The notes under the pieces were generated by a model. That model was not told the origin of the DNA and did no database searches. It saw nothing but the letters and a program-made list of their open reading frames with translations. A stretch of 64,000 nt of DNA from Candidatus Reconcilbacillus cellulovorans. GTDB taxonomy: Bacteria > Bacillota > Bacilli > Paenibacillales > Reconciliibacillaceae. The translations under genes and the position numbers were made by a program. Location of the stretch: assembly GCA_002507565.1 (NCBI GenBank), contig MOXJ01000004.1, positions 59,928 through 123,927 on the forward strand, given 5' to 3'. Positions 17,714-26,161 of the stretch are shown piece by piece (the first letter of the stretch is position 1; each line of letters opens with the position of its first letter).

Positions 17714-18355
17714 ATGGATCGCCTTCAGTTTGAAAGACGACTCTGGGAAAACGGCGTTACATACGTGGCGGGCGTCGACGAGGCGGGGCGCGGCTGTCTG
17801 TTTGGCGATGTCGTGGCCGCGGCGGTCGTGCTGCCGAAGGGACTCGTCATTCCCGACGTCGACGATTCGAAAAAATTGTCCGCCGCCAAGCGCGAAGAGC
17901 TTTATGCGATCGTGATGGAAAAAGCCGTGGCGGTCGGCGTCGGCCGCGTCGACGCCGGCACGATCGACCGGATCAACATCCGCCAGGCGGCGCGCCTGGC
18001 GATGAAAAGGGCGATCGAGCAGCTCGGCTTGTGTCCGGAGCACGTGCTGATCGATGCGGAGACGATCGACGTCGCGCTGCCGCAAACGCCCGTCGTCCGC
18101 GGCGATTCGCTGAGCCAGTCGATCGCCGCCGCTTCGATCGTCGCGAAAGTGACCCGCGACCGGCTTTGCGCCGAATGGGATGCGGCCTTCCCCCAATACG
18201 GCATCGCCCGCCACAAAGGTTACGGCACGAAAGAGCACCGGGAAGCGGTGTTGCGGTTCGGCCCGACGCCGCTTCATCGGATGACGTTTTTGTCCAAATG
18301 GGGCGTAGGCGACGTCGTACAGATGTCGCTTCCGATTCTAGAAACGGGAGGATAA
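17714..18355 (+). CDS. rnhB: Ribonuclease HII
   Basis: Encodes 213 residues. It removes misincorporated ribonucleotides and RNA primers from DNA hybrids. The catalytic motif YVAGVDEAGRG holds Asp22 and Glu23; a further Asp is in VLIDAET (about 112-118), and the SIAAASIVAKVTRDR motif follows. The ATG at 17714 has no strong Shine-Dalgarno sequence. The 81 bases after rbgA contain no gene. It is followed four bases later by the ylqG-like gene. Confidence 0.95.
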   Translation: MDRLQFERRLWENGVTYVAGVDEAGRGCLFGDVVAAAVVLPKGLVIPDVDDSKKLSAAKREELYAIVMEKAVAVGVGRVDAGTIDRINIRQAARLAMKRAIEQLGLCPEHVLIDAETIDVALPQTPVVRGDSLSQSIAAASIVAKVTRDRLCAEWDAAFPQYGIARHKGYGTKEHREAVLRFGPTPLHRMTFLSKWGVGDVVQMSLPILETGG

Positions 18356-18359
18356 TCCC

Positions 18360-20213
18360 ATGGAAATCCGGTCGGACGGTCCGCGCGGTCCGGCGGTTCC
18401 AGCCGGCGAACCTGGGCGTTCGATAGAGATGCGTCGCACCGATGAGCCTGCGGCGTTCCGCCTCGAACCCGGCCGTGTCGTCGTCGGCATGTTGCTTCGC
18501 TGGCTCGAGGCCGGCACAGCGTTGATGTTGATCGACGGCGTCCGCGTACGGGCGAGAGTCGAGACGCCGCTTACCGTCGGCCAGTCCGCTTGGCTGTATG
18601 TGGACGCTCCCACAGACTCGGTTTCGCCGGAAGGGGTTGGGCGTCATACGGGCGGGGACGTCGTGTTGCGCGTCGTTCAAGCGTTTTCGCGGGACGAAGC
18701 GGAAAGCGCCGCGGTTTGGTTGAAGGCGCTGGCCGAGACGGGCGTCCGCGCCTCAGAGGCGCAGTGGGCCGCATTGGCGAGGTTGCCGGCGAGGCTTGAC
18801 GCTTTTTTAGCGCATCGCCCGGATGTTGCCGCGGAGTACGCTAGAGCCGCAGCGGTGGCCGTCGCTGGCCGGCTGCCGGTGGAGCCGGAAGTCGTGCGGG
18901 CGCTTCGCGCCGCTATGTTCGGCGAGCCGCTCGGCCGACGGCTGATCGGCTTCGCGGAAGCGGTCGACCGCGAAATCGCCCGTCTGGTGCGGCTCGCGTC
19001 GGCCGCGTCGATTCCGCAACCGGAACGGGTCGGAACGTCGTCGGAGCGATCCGATGCGGCGGAGGCCGGGGCCGAGGAAGCCGTCGCATGGTTGCGGAGA
19101 TTGGCGGCGGTGTTGGCGTCAGTGAACGAATCGGTCAGACGGCTGGCGGATCTGGGAGGCGCCGGCGAGGCGGAAGGAATCATGCGGTTTTTCGCCGACG
19201 CCGGCGATTCCGAGAGAGGCGGGCCGACGTTGGACGGTCCGAACCGGGCGGTCGCGACGGCTTCCTCTCGCGGGGAGCCGTCCGGCGAAACCGCAAGAGA
19301 TGCGGCGACCGCCGGCAGGTTGTTTTCGCCTCTTACGGAAGAGGGAGACGTTTCGACATTCGGGCGCCTCGTTTCCGCCGCGGAAGTGGGCGAGGCGGCC
19401 GACGGGCCGGGCCCAGACCTTGCGCGCGAGCGCGCCGTTTCCGGGCGACCGGTGTCTGGACAGGAAGATTCGACCGCCGGTTCGACGGAACGGATGGAAG
19501 CGGAGGATGTCGGCGGTCGGCAGACTATTCCGCGGGAAAACGACGTCCGAACCGCTATTTTCGACCGGTTCGTCCGGTTTTGGAAGCAGCTCGGCCTCGA
19601 TTGGGAAGCTTCCGTTTTTCGCCGATTCGTTGCCGATTCCCTTCATGTCGCGGATGAGACCGCTGCGCCGTTCGGCGATTCTTTAAAACCGCTCCTGTCG
19701 CTCATTTCGGCGTCGGACGCGGTTTCCCCCGAGTTTCGCCAAACCGCCCAATCCCTGTTGCAGCACCTGACCGGCCAGCAATTGCTTCTGCTCGGCGACC
19801 GTCAGGATGCGTCCGCCGTCTTGACGATGCAGATTCCTTTCGTCTTGCCGGACGGCGGAATGTCGACGGCGACGGTGTACGTCCGATCGCGCGTCGCCGG
19901 ACGCCGCATCGATCCGAACCACTGTTGGCTGAGGTTCGATTTGCGCTTGGCGCGGCTCGGAGAAACGGTGATCGACGTCGTCGTGTCTGACCGGACGGTC
20001 AGCCTGCTCGTGTTGAACGACGTTTCCCAGCTGGCCGCCTGGCTGGAAGCGGCACGACCGATTCTGGAGGAGGCCTTGCGTGGCGCGGGCTATCGCTTGG
20101 CCGGCGTGCGGTGGAAGCCCCTGTCGGTCGAAAAGCCGACGGAAACGGAATCCGGCTTGCGCGCCGTGCGCCATTACGTCCTGACCTCACAGGGGGTGGA
20201 CATCCGGATATGA
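18360..20213 (+). CDS. ylqG: YlqG-like protein with a FliK-type C-terminal domain
   Basis: Encodes 617 residues. The N-terminal two-thirds is low-complexity, rich in Ala, Glu, Arg and Gly, and of unknown function. The C-terminal 170 residues (about 430-600) resemble the flagellar hook-length control FliK C-domain: a helical stretch ending in a QQLLLL motif, then a beta region (VLTMQIPFVLPDG, CWLRFDLRLARLGETVIDV) and a final helix pair. It is in the place of B. subtilis ylqG and is translationally coupled (ATGA) to an FlhB-C-like gene. A role in secretion substrate selection is inference; the cluster has no other export component. Confidence 0.65.
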   Translation: MEIRSDGPRGPAVPAGEPGRSIEMRRTDEPAAFRLEPGRVVVGMLLRWLEAGTALMLIDGVRVRARVETPLTVGQSAWLYVDAPTDSVSPEGVGRHTGGDVVLRVVQAFSRDEAESAAVWLKALAETGVRASEAQWAALARLPARLDAFLAHRPDVAAEYARAAAVAVAGRLPVEPEVVRALRAAMFGEPLGRRLIGFAEAVDREIARLVRLASAASIPQPERVGTSSERSDAAEAGAEEAVAWLRRLAAVLASVNESVRRLADLGGAGEAEGIMRFFADAGDSERGGPTLDGPNRAVATASSRGEPSGETARDAATAGRLFSPLTEEGDVSTFGRLVSAAEVGEAADGPGPDLARERAVSGRPVSGQEDSTAGSTERMEAEDVGGRQTIPRENDVRTAIFDRFVRFWKQLGLDWEASVFRRFVADSLHVADETAAPFGDSLKPLLSLISASDAVSPEFRQTAQSLLQHLTGQQLLLLGDRQDASAVLTMQIPFVLPDGGMSTATVYVRSRVAGRRIDPNHCWLRFDLRLARLGETVIDVVVSDRTVSLLVLNDVSQLAAWLEAARPILEEALRGAGYRLAGVRWKPLSVEKPTETESGLRAVRHYVLTSQGVDIRI

Positions 20214-20494
20214 AGGACAAAAAAGCGCAGGCAGTCGCTCTCCGGTATGTTCCCGCGCGTCACGAGGCTCCTGTCGTCGTCGCCAAGGGCCGGGGACGGG
20301 TCGCCGAGGCGTTGATCGCCAAGGCGCGGGAACACGGCGTGCCGATCCATGAAGATCCATCGCTCGTCGAACTGCTGATCCGGCTTGACGTCGACCAGGC
20401 GATTCCTCCGGAATTGTACGCGTTGGTTGCAGAAGTGTTGGCGTTCGTCTATCGCGCTGACCAGGAGGCGGCCCGCCGGAAATGGAACGTTTGA
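20210..20494 (+). CDS. ylqH: Orphan FlhB C-terminal domain-like protein (YlqH)
   Basis: Encodes 94 residues. It matches the cytoplasmic C-domain of flagellar export protein FlhB after the cleavage site: ALRYVPARHEAPVVVAKGRGRVAEALIAKAREHGVPIHEDPSLVELL and a final IPPELYALVAEVLAFVYR. Full FlhB in this window (49940) has the matching IPVELFQAVAEVLAYVYR. The transmembrane part and the NPTH autocleavage motif are absent. It may replace the cleaved FlhB domain during late export. It overlaps ylqG by four bases and yraN by 13 bases. Confidence 0.88.
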   Translation: MKDKKAQAVALRYVPARHEAPVVVAKGRGRVAEALIAKAREHGVPIHEDPSLVELLIRLDVDQAIPPELYALVAEVLAFVYRADQEAARRKWNV

Positions 20495-20859
20495 ACGCAC
20501 GCACCAACCGTCGCAAAGTCGGACGGGAAGCGGAACGGGCCGCCGGCGAGTTTCTGGAAAAGTTGGGATACCGCCTTCTGGAGCGGAATTGGCGGTGCCC
20601 GGAAGGGGAAATCGACATCGTCGCGATGGACGGCGACATTCTCGTGTTCGTCGAAGTGCGGTCGCGCACGTCGGACCGGTTCGGTACGCCGGCTGAGTCC
20701 GTCGACGAGCGCAAGCGGCGCCGCATCCGCGCGGCGGCCCGCCGTTATTTGTACGACACCCGCTGTTTCGGCGCATATCGTATCCGTTTCGACGTCGTCG
20801 CCGTTGGCGGCGGGTCCGACGGGCCGCTTCGCGTCGAACATATCGTCAATGCGTTCTGA
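20482..20859 (+). CDS. yraN: YraN/UPF0102 family endonuclease-like protein
   Basis: Encodes 125 residues with the UPF0102 signature: GREAERAAGEFLEKLGYRLLERNWR, then EIDIVAMDGDILVFVEVRSR and the late FDVVAV beta strand. The fold is a restriction-endonuclease-like nuclease (D/E-x-K type active site in GEIDIVA ... VFVEVR). The true substrate is unknown. The ATG lies inside ylqH. Its 3' end overlaps the oppositely oriented comM by 14 bases, which marks the end of this plus-strand operon. Confidence 0.93.
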   Translation: MERLNARTNRRKVGREAERAAGEFLEKLGYRLLERNWRCPEGEIDIVAMDGDILVFVEVRSRTSDRFGTPAESVDERKRRRIRAAARRYLYDTRCFGAYRIRFDVVAVGGGSDGPLRVEHIVNAF

Positions 20860-22390
20860 GCAGTTCGCGTTCGGCTTTCCGATACTGGACGGCTTCCGCG
20901 ACATGTCCCGCGCGGACGCGTTCGCTTCCTTCCATGTCGGCGATCGTTCTCGCCACTTTCAAAACGCGCTCGTAGGCGCGGACGCTCAGCCCGAGCGTCT
21001 CCTGCGCCGCTTCGAGCAACCGTTTCGCTTCCCCGTCGAGACGGCACGCTTCCTCGAGCAGCCGGCCGGACAACTCGCCGTTCGACCGAAGATCCGATCC
21101 GAAGAATCGTTCCTTCTGGATGCGGACGGCCCTTGCCACACAGGCGCGCAGCGTTTCCGCGGACACTTCCGGCGGCGTCCGACGGTCGGCTAGTTCGTTC
21201 GTTTTCAGTCTCGGCACTTCGACGATCATATCGATGCGGTCGGCCAGCGGACCGGAAAGGTGTGAGACATACCGACGCCGACGCGCCGGGGTGCAGGCAC
21301 ATCCTTCTTCTACGCGGCCGAAGCCGCATGGACACGGGTTCATCGCCGCGACGAGCAAAAAATGCGCGGGAAACCGATACGTCGCTTTCGCCCGTCCGAC
21401 GACGGCCGAACGCTCTTCGAGCGGCTGCCGGAGCGCTTCCAGGGTCGGCCTTGGAAATTCGGGCAGTTCGTCGAGAAAAAGCACGCCGCGGTGGGCGAGG
21501 CTGACTTCCCCTGGACGCGGCGATGCGCCTCCGCCGATCAGCGAGGAGGCGGTCGCCGTATGGTGCGGCGCGCGGAACGGCCGCGACCGCGGCAATCCGC
21601 GGCCGACGACGAGCAGTCCGGCCGCACTGTGAATTTTGGCCACTTCCAGCGCTTCTTCCTCGGAAAGCGGCGGCATGACGGACGGCAACCGTCGGGCCAG
21701 CATCGTTTTGCCCGAACCGGGCGGACCGACAAGCAACACGTGATGCATGCCGGCGGCCGCGACGGCCAACGCCCGCTTGGCGTGATGCTGCCCGACGACG
21801 TCGTCGAAATCGCCTTCCCGTCCGTCTTTCTCCCACGGATCGCAAGAGCCGGCGCCGACCGGGACGATGCGCTGCCCGGACGGCCGCGCCGGCTTGCCTT
21901 CCACCCAATCGCGCAGCCGCGAAAACGGCCGGACATCGATACCGCCGATCAGCCGCGCCTCCAGCCAGTTTCCTACCGGAACGGCGACCCGGTCGAACCC
22001 CGCTTCTTTAGCGGCGTGCACCATGGCGAGGACGCCCTCGACCGGCCGCAAACTTCCGTCGAGCGCCAGTTCTCCAATTAACAGTTCTTTACCGTCGGCG
22101 CATCCTGCCTGACCGTCCGCGACCAAAATCGCGGCGGCGACGGCGAGATCGAACGCGCTTCCCTCCTTGCGCACGTCGGCGGGAGCTAAATTGACTGTAA
22201 TCCGGGCGAGCGGGTAGCGATACCCGCTGTTGCGGATGGCGACTCGGACGCGCTCGATCGATTCGCGGACAGCGGAATCCGGCAGCCCGACGATGTTCGT
22301 TTGCGGAAGGCCGTTGGCGATGTCGGCCTCGACTTCGACGATCCGGCCCTCGATGCCGCACAAGCAGGCGCCGTATACTTTGCCAAGCAT
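20846..22390 (-). CDS. comM: YifB/ComM-family AAA ATPase (Mg-chelatase-like)
   Basis: Encodes 514 residues. ComM-type helicases promote branch migration during natural transformation. The N-terminal Lon-like domain (VEVEADIANGLPQTNIVGLPDSAVRES) is followed by an AAA core with Walker A VGPPGSGKTMLARRLPS and the AMNPCPCGF segment before the sensor region. The start ATG has AAGGAGGGTG ahead of it. It is the only minus-strand gene outside the bacteriocin cluster. DprA, another transformation protein, is encoded nearby at 24955, though no competence operon is seen. Confidence 0.94.
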   Translation of the reverse strand: MLGKVYGACLCGIEGRIVEVEADIANGLPQTNIVGLPDSAVRESIERVRVAIRNSGYRYPLARITVNLAPADVRKEGSAFDLAVAAAILVADGQAGCADGKELLIGELALDGSLRPVEGVLAMVHAAKEAGFDRVAVPVGNWLEARLIGGIDVRPFSRLRDWVEGKPARPSGQRIVPVGAGSCDPWEKDGREGDFDDVVGQHHAKRALAVAAAGMHHVLLVGPPGSGKTMLARRLPSVMPPLSEEEALEVAKIHSAAGLLVVGRGLPRSRPFRAPHHTATASSLIGGGASPRPGEVSLAHRGVLFLDELPEFPRPTLEALRQPLEERSAVVGRAKATYRFPAHFLLVAAMNPCPCGFGRVEEGCACTPARRRRYVSHLSGPLADRIDMIVEVPRLKTNELADRRTPPEVSAETLRACVARAVRIQKERFFGSDLRSNGELSGRLLEEACRLDGEAKRLLEAAQETLGLSVRAYERVLKVARTIADMEGSERVRAGHVAEAVQYRKAERELLRTH

Positions 22391-22699
22391 AAAAATAACA
22401 CCCTCCTTCCGGAATTTCTGGCCGGCCGCGCCTGCATGCGCATTTTTTCGTCGCGTCCCGCGGCCGGTCCGATTCCGAAACCGGGTGCTTCCCGTTCGAA
22501 ATCAAATGTTTGATCGCGTTTATAAAAAATTTCATTCGACGTGCGAGCGCCGCTTTCCTGCCGGATAGCGAACGATCGGGCGCAAAAGTTTGAAAATGCG
22601 GCGGCCCGGACGCCGGAGGCGGTCCGGTGGCGCTTCCCGGACAGTCGTGGTACAATTAAAGCCGTTCCCGGACGTACGGACGAATGGAGGACGGCACGG
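22391..22699. other. Divergent intergenic region between comM and sucC
   Basis: About 309 bases without a gene. On the left is the comM Shine-Dalgarno sequence (AAGGAGGGTG on the minus strand). A 14-bp palindrome ATCAAA-TG-TTTGAT lies at 22501-22514. On the right is the extended -10 of sucC. A minus-strand TATAAA with a weak -35 near 22520-22545 may serve comM. I see no RNA gene here. Confidence 0.6.
22648..22656 (+). promoter_or_regulatory. Extended -10 promoter element for sucCD
   Basis: TGG followed by TACAAT (22651-22656) is an extended -10 box, 44 bases before the sucC ATG. The -35 position (near 22628) does not match consensus, which suits an extended -10 promoter or one with an activator. 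Confidence 0.5.
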
Positions 22700-23860
22700 A
22701 TGAACATTCACGAACATCAGGCGAAAGACATTTTGCGGCGATACGGCGTCGCGGTATTGAAAGGGAAAGTCGCGTTTTCGGTCGATGAGGCCGTGCAGGC
22801 TGCGCAGGAACTCGGGACGCCCGTCGTCGCCGTCAAAGCCCAGATCCACGCTGGCGGCAGGGGAAAAGCCGGCGGCGTCAAAATCGCCAAAAACGCCGAG
22901 GAAGTCCGCCGCTACGCCGCCGAGCTGCTCGGCAAAACGCTCGTGACGCACCAGACGGGACCGGCGGGCCGCGTCGTCAAGCGCCTGTTCATCGAGCAAG
23001 GCTGCGACATCCGGAAAGAATATTACCTCGGTTGCGTCGTCGACCGAGGAACCGGGCGCGTCGTCATGATCGCCTCGGAAGAAGGCGGCACCGAGATCGA
23101 GGAAGTCGCCGCGCGCAGTCCCGACAAAATTTTCAGAGAAACGATCGACCCGGCCGTCGGGCTGATGCCGTTTCAGGCGCGCCGGCTCGCTTATGCGATC
23201 CGCATCCCGAACGAGCTGACGAACAAGGCGGTACGGCTGATGCTCAACCTGTACCGTGCGTTCGTCGACAACGACTGCTCGATCGCCGAGATTAACCCGC
23301 TCGTCGTTACCGGCGACGGCGACATCGTCGCACTCGACGCCAAGCTGGCGTTCGACGACAACGCTCTCTTCCGGCATCCCGAACTGGCGGAATTGCGCGA
23401 TCCAAATGAGGAAGACGAGAAAGAGACCCGCGCATCCGAATACGGCCTCAGCTATATCGCGCTGGACGGCAACATCGGCTGTCTGGTCAACGGCGCCGGT
23501 CTGGCGATGGCGACGATGGACATCATTAAGCATTACGGCGGAGAGCCGGCCAATTTCCTCGACGTCGGCGGCGGCGCCTCGAAAGAAAAAGTGACGGAGG
23601 CGTTCAAAATCATTTTGGCCGATCCGAACGTCAAGGGCATTTTCGTCAACATTTTCGGCGGCATCATGCGTTGCGACGTGATCGCCGAAGGCGTCGTGGC
23701 GGCGGCGCGCGAAGTCGGTCTGGACAAGCCGCTCGTCGTCCGGCTTGAGGGGACGAACGTGGAACTCGGCAAAAAGATTTTGGACGAATCCGGGCTCCGC
23801 ATCGTCGCTGCGGATTCGATGGCGGACGGCGCGCAAAAAATCGTGTCGCTCGTTCGGTGA
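22700..23860 (+). CDS. sucC: Succinyl-CoA ligase, ADP-forming, beta subunit
   Basis: Encodes 386 residues, the standard size. Together with SucD it interconverts succinyl-CoA and succinate in the TCA cycle with nucleotide phosphorylation. The N-terminus [17 protein letters not shown] is the family signature of the ATP-grasp subunit, followed by [17 protein letters not shown] and the C-terminal [16 protein letters not shown] motif. The ATG at 22700 follows TGGAGGA and is preferred to a much longer upstream frame that has no family similarity. Coupled to sucD. Confidence 0.97.
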   Translation: MNIHEHQAKDILRRYGVAVLKGKVAFSVDEAVQAAQELGTPVVAVKAQIHAGGRGKAGGVKIAKNAEEVRRYAAELLGKTLVTHQTGPAGRVVKRLFIEQGCDIRKEYYLGCVVDRGTGRVVMIASEEGGTEIEEVAARSPDKIFRETIDPAVGLMPFQARRLAYAIRIPNELTNKAVRLMLNLYRAFVDNDCSIAEINPLVVTGDGDIVALDAKLAFDDNALFRHPELAELRDPNEEDEKETRASEYGLSYIALDGNIGCLVNGAGLAMATMDIIKHYGGEPANFLDVGGGASKEKVTEAFKIILADPNVKGIFVNIFGGIMRCDVIAEGVVAAAREVGLDKPLVVRLEGTNVELGKKILDESGLRIVAADSMADGAQKIVSLVR

Positions 23861-23880
23861 AGAAGGAGGCAACGGAACGC

Positions 23881-24813
23881 ATGAGCATTCTGGTAAACCG
23901 ACATACCCGAGTGATTACGCAGGGCATCACCGGTTCGGCCGGCTGGTTCCATACGAAAGGCGCGCTGGAATACGGCACGCAGGTGGTCGGCGGCGTCACG
24001 CCGGGCAAGGGCGGCACGAAGGTCGAGTTCGCGCTGGACGACGGGCGGACCGTTGCGCTTCCGGTGTTCGACACCGTCCGGCAGGCCGTCGAGGCGACCG
24101 GTGCGAACGCATCGGTCATTTACGTGCCGCCGGCGTTCGCTGCGGACGCGATCATGGAAGCGGCGGACGCGGGACTCGAGCTCGTCGTCTGCATCACCGA
24201 AGGCATTCCCGTGCTCGACATGGTCAAGGTCAAGCGTTTCCTGGAAGGCAAGCGGACGCGGTTGATTGGGCCGAACTGTCCGGGCGTCATCACACCGGGC
24301 GAATGCAAAATCGGCATCATGCCCGGTTACATCCACGCGCCCGGGCATATCGGCGTCGTGTCGCGCAGCGGTACGCTCACGTATGAAGCCGTTCACCAGC
24401 TGACGACCCGCGGCATCGGGCAGTCGACGGCCGTCGGCATCGGCGGCGACCCGGTCAAAGGTTCCGAATTCGTCGACATTTTGCGCATGTTCAACGACGA
24501 CCCGGAAACGCTGGCGGTAGTGCTGATCGGCGAAATCGGCGGAACCGCGGAAGAAGAGGCGGCGGAATGGATCCGCGCCAACATGGACAAGCCGGTCGTC
24601 GCGTTCATCAGCGGCCGAACGGCTCCGCCCGGCAAGCGGATGGGGCATGCGGGCGCCATCATTTCCGGAGGAAAAGGGACGGCGGCGGAAAAAGTCGCGG
24701 CGCTCGAACGCGCGGGCGTCCGCGTCGCCCCGACGCCGGCGGAAATGGGTGCGACGGTTGTCGAAGTGTTGCGGGAACGCGGATTGCTCGAAGCGTGTAC
24801 CACCGTCCGATAA
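23881..24813 (+). CDS. sucD: Succinyl-CoA ligase, ADP-forming, alpha subunit
   Basis: Encodes 310 residues. The Rossmann CoA-binding domain begins [34 protein letters not shown]. The phosphohistidine lies in [13 protein letters not shown]. The ATG at 23881 has GAAGGAGGCAAC ahead; the earlier in-frame ATG 24 bases upstream is rejected because it would fall inside that ribosome-binding site. Transcription ends at the strong terminator 24868-24916. Confidence 0.97.
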   Translation: MSILVNRHTRVITQGITGSAGWFHTKGALEYGTQVVGGVTPGKGGTKVEFALDDGRTVALPVFDTVRQAVEATGANASVIYVPPAFAADAIMEAADAGLELVVCITEGIPVLDMVKVKRFLEGKRTRLIGPNCPGVITPGECKIGIMPGYIHAPGHIGVVSRSGTLTYEAVHQLTTRGIGQSTAVGIGGDPVKGSEFVDILRMFNDDPETLAVVLIGEIGGTAEEEAAEWIRANMDKPVVAFISGRTAPPGKRMGHAGAIISGGKGTAAEKVAALERAGVRVAPTPAEMGATVVEVLRERGLLEACTTVR

Positions 24814-24867
24814 CGTGTATCGCCGTCCGGTAAGAAGCGGACGGAAGCGACGCCGTCGGGAAGGTAG

Positions 24868-24916
24868 GCAACCTTTCCTTTGCGACCGAAGTCGGAAAGG
24901 AAAGGTTGCTTTTTTG
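24868..24916 (+). terminator. Strong intrinsic terminator after sucCD
   Basis: A perfect 14-bp inverted repeat (GCAACCTTTCCTTT and AAAGGAAAGGTTGC) is followed by TTTTTTTGTT. It lies 54 bases after the sucD stop and isolates sucCD from dprA. Confidence 0.92.
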
Positions 24917-24954
24917 TTATAAATTTTCAGATGCATGAAAGGTGGGGCTGCAAC

Positions 24955-26127
24955 ATGAATACCGAAGCGCGCGATTGTCTGGTGCGTCTGCACGAAACGG
25001 AAGGGATCGGTTGGATGACGATCCGCCGTCTGGCCGACGCGATGGGAGGCGTGGACCGGATCGCTCTGGCGACCGCCGCCGATTTACGGCAGCTCGGTCT
25101 GTCCGGGCGGCAGGCGCGGCTGGTTGAAGCAGCATTGGCGGGCGGCGGCGCCCCAAAGCGTGTCAGGCCGATGCCGTCGGCCGTGGGCGAATGCCGAGCG
25201 GTCACGGTGCTTGACCGAGAATATCCGGAACAGCTGCGGCATATCGCGCGGCCGCCGTGGGTGATTTATATTCGAGGCGACCCGGCCGTGCTGTCCGTTC
25301 CGTCCGTGGCTGTCGTCGGCACGCGGAAACCGACCGCCTATGGACGGCGGATGGCGGATGAGTTGGCGGCGGGTCTGGCTTTCGCCGGGATCGTCGTCGT
25401 CAGCGGACTGGCGCGCGGCATCGACGGCGCTGCTCATCTCGGCGCATTGCGCGCCGGCGGCGTGACCGTCGCGGTGCTTGGTTCGGGTCTCGACCGCGTT
25501 TATCCGCCCGAACATGCCGCTCTTGCTGAACGTATCGTACGTTCCGGCGGCGCCGTCGTCAGCGAGTACCCTCCGGGCACGTTGCCGAGAGCCGGACTGT
25601 TTCCCGAGCGCAACCGGATTATCGCCGGTCTTTCGCTCGGTACGGTCGTCGTCGAGGCGTCCGAAAAAAGCGGCGCGATGATCACCGCCTCGCTGGCCGC
25701 AGACGCAGGCCGCGAAGTGTTCGCGGTTCCCGGTCTTGCTGGAGCCCCGACAAGCCGCGGCGTTCATTTGTTGCTGCGCGAAGGGGCGAAACTGACGGAG
25801 ACCGTCGACGACATTCTGCAAGAGATTCGGGGAAGCGTGTCGTTAGGGCAAAGCGGGCAAACGGCGTCTTTCTTCACCGGCGCGGCGCAGTCCGTCGGCG
25901 ACGAAAGAAGAAGCGTGAAGCCGCCGACGCCTCCGGAAAACGTGCCGGAATGGACGCCGGATGAGCGGCGCATCCTGGAGATTGTCGGTTTCGAACCCGT
26001 TATGTTGGACCGGATTTGGGAACAGTCCGGGTTCGGGTTTGGACATTTGCATGAGGTTTTGTTATCTTTAACTGTAAAACGGGCGATTATTGAACTGCCG
26101 GGCCCGTCCTACGCTCGAATCCGTTAG
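24955..26127 (+). CDS. dprA: DNA-processing protein DprA
   Basis: Encodes 390 residues. DprA protects incoming single-stranded DNA and loads RecA during transformation. An N-terminal SAM/HhH-like domain ([16 protein letters not shown]) precedes the Rossmann core with [30 protein letters not shown] and [12 protein letters not shown]; the C-terminal part (about 330-390) is a winged helix. The ATG at 24955 has AAAGGTGG upstream. An earlier in-frame ATG would fall inside the terminator region and is rejected. Gene order dprA-topA-trmFO is conserved in Bacillales. Confidence 0.95.
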   Translation: MNTEARDCLVRLHETEGIGWMTIRRLADAMGGVDRIALATAADLRQLGLSGRQARLVEAALAGGGAPKRVRPMPSAVGECRAVTVLDREYPEQLRHIARPPWVIYIRGDPAVLSVPSVAVVGTRKPTAYGRRMADELAAGLAFAGIVVVSGLARGIDGAAHLGALRAGGVTVAVLGSGLDRVYPPEHAALAERIVRSGGAVVSEYPPGTLPRAGLFPERNRIIAGLSLGTVVVEASEKSGAMITASLAADAGREVFAVPGLAGAPTSRGVHLLLREGAKLTETVDDILQEIRGSVSLGQSGQTASFFTGAAQSVGDERRSVKPPTPPENVPEWTPDERRILEIVGFEPVMLDRIWEQSGFGFGHLHEVLLSLTVKRAIIELPGPSYARIR

Positions 26128-26161
26128 GGCGGATCACGGCGGCAAGGGAGGTCAAGCCGTC

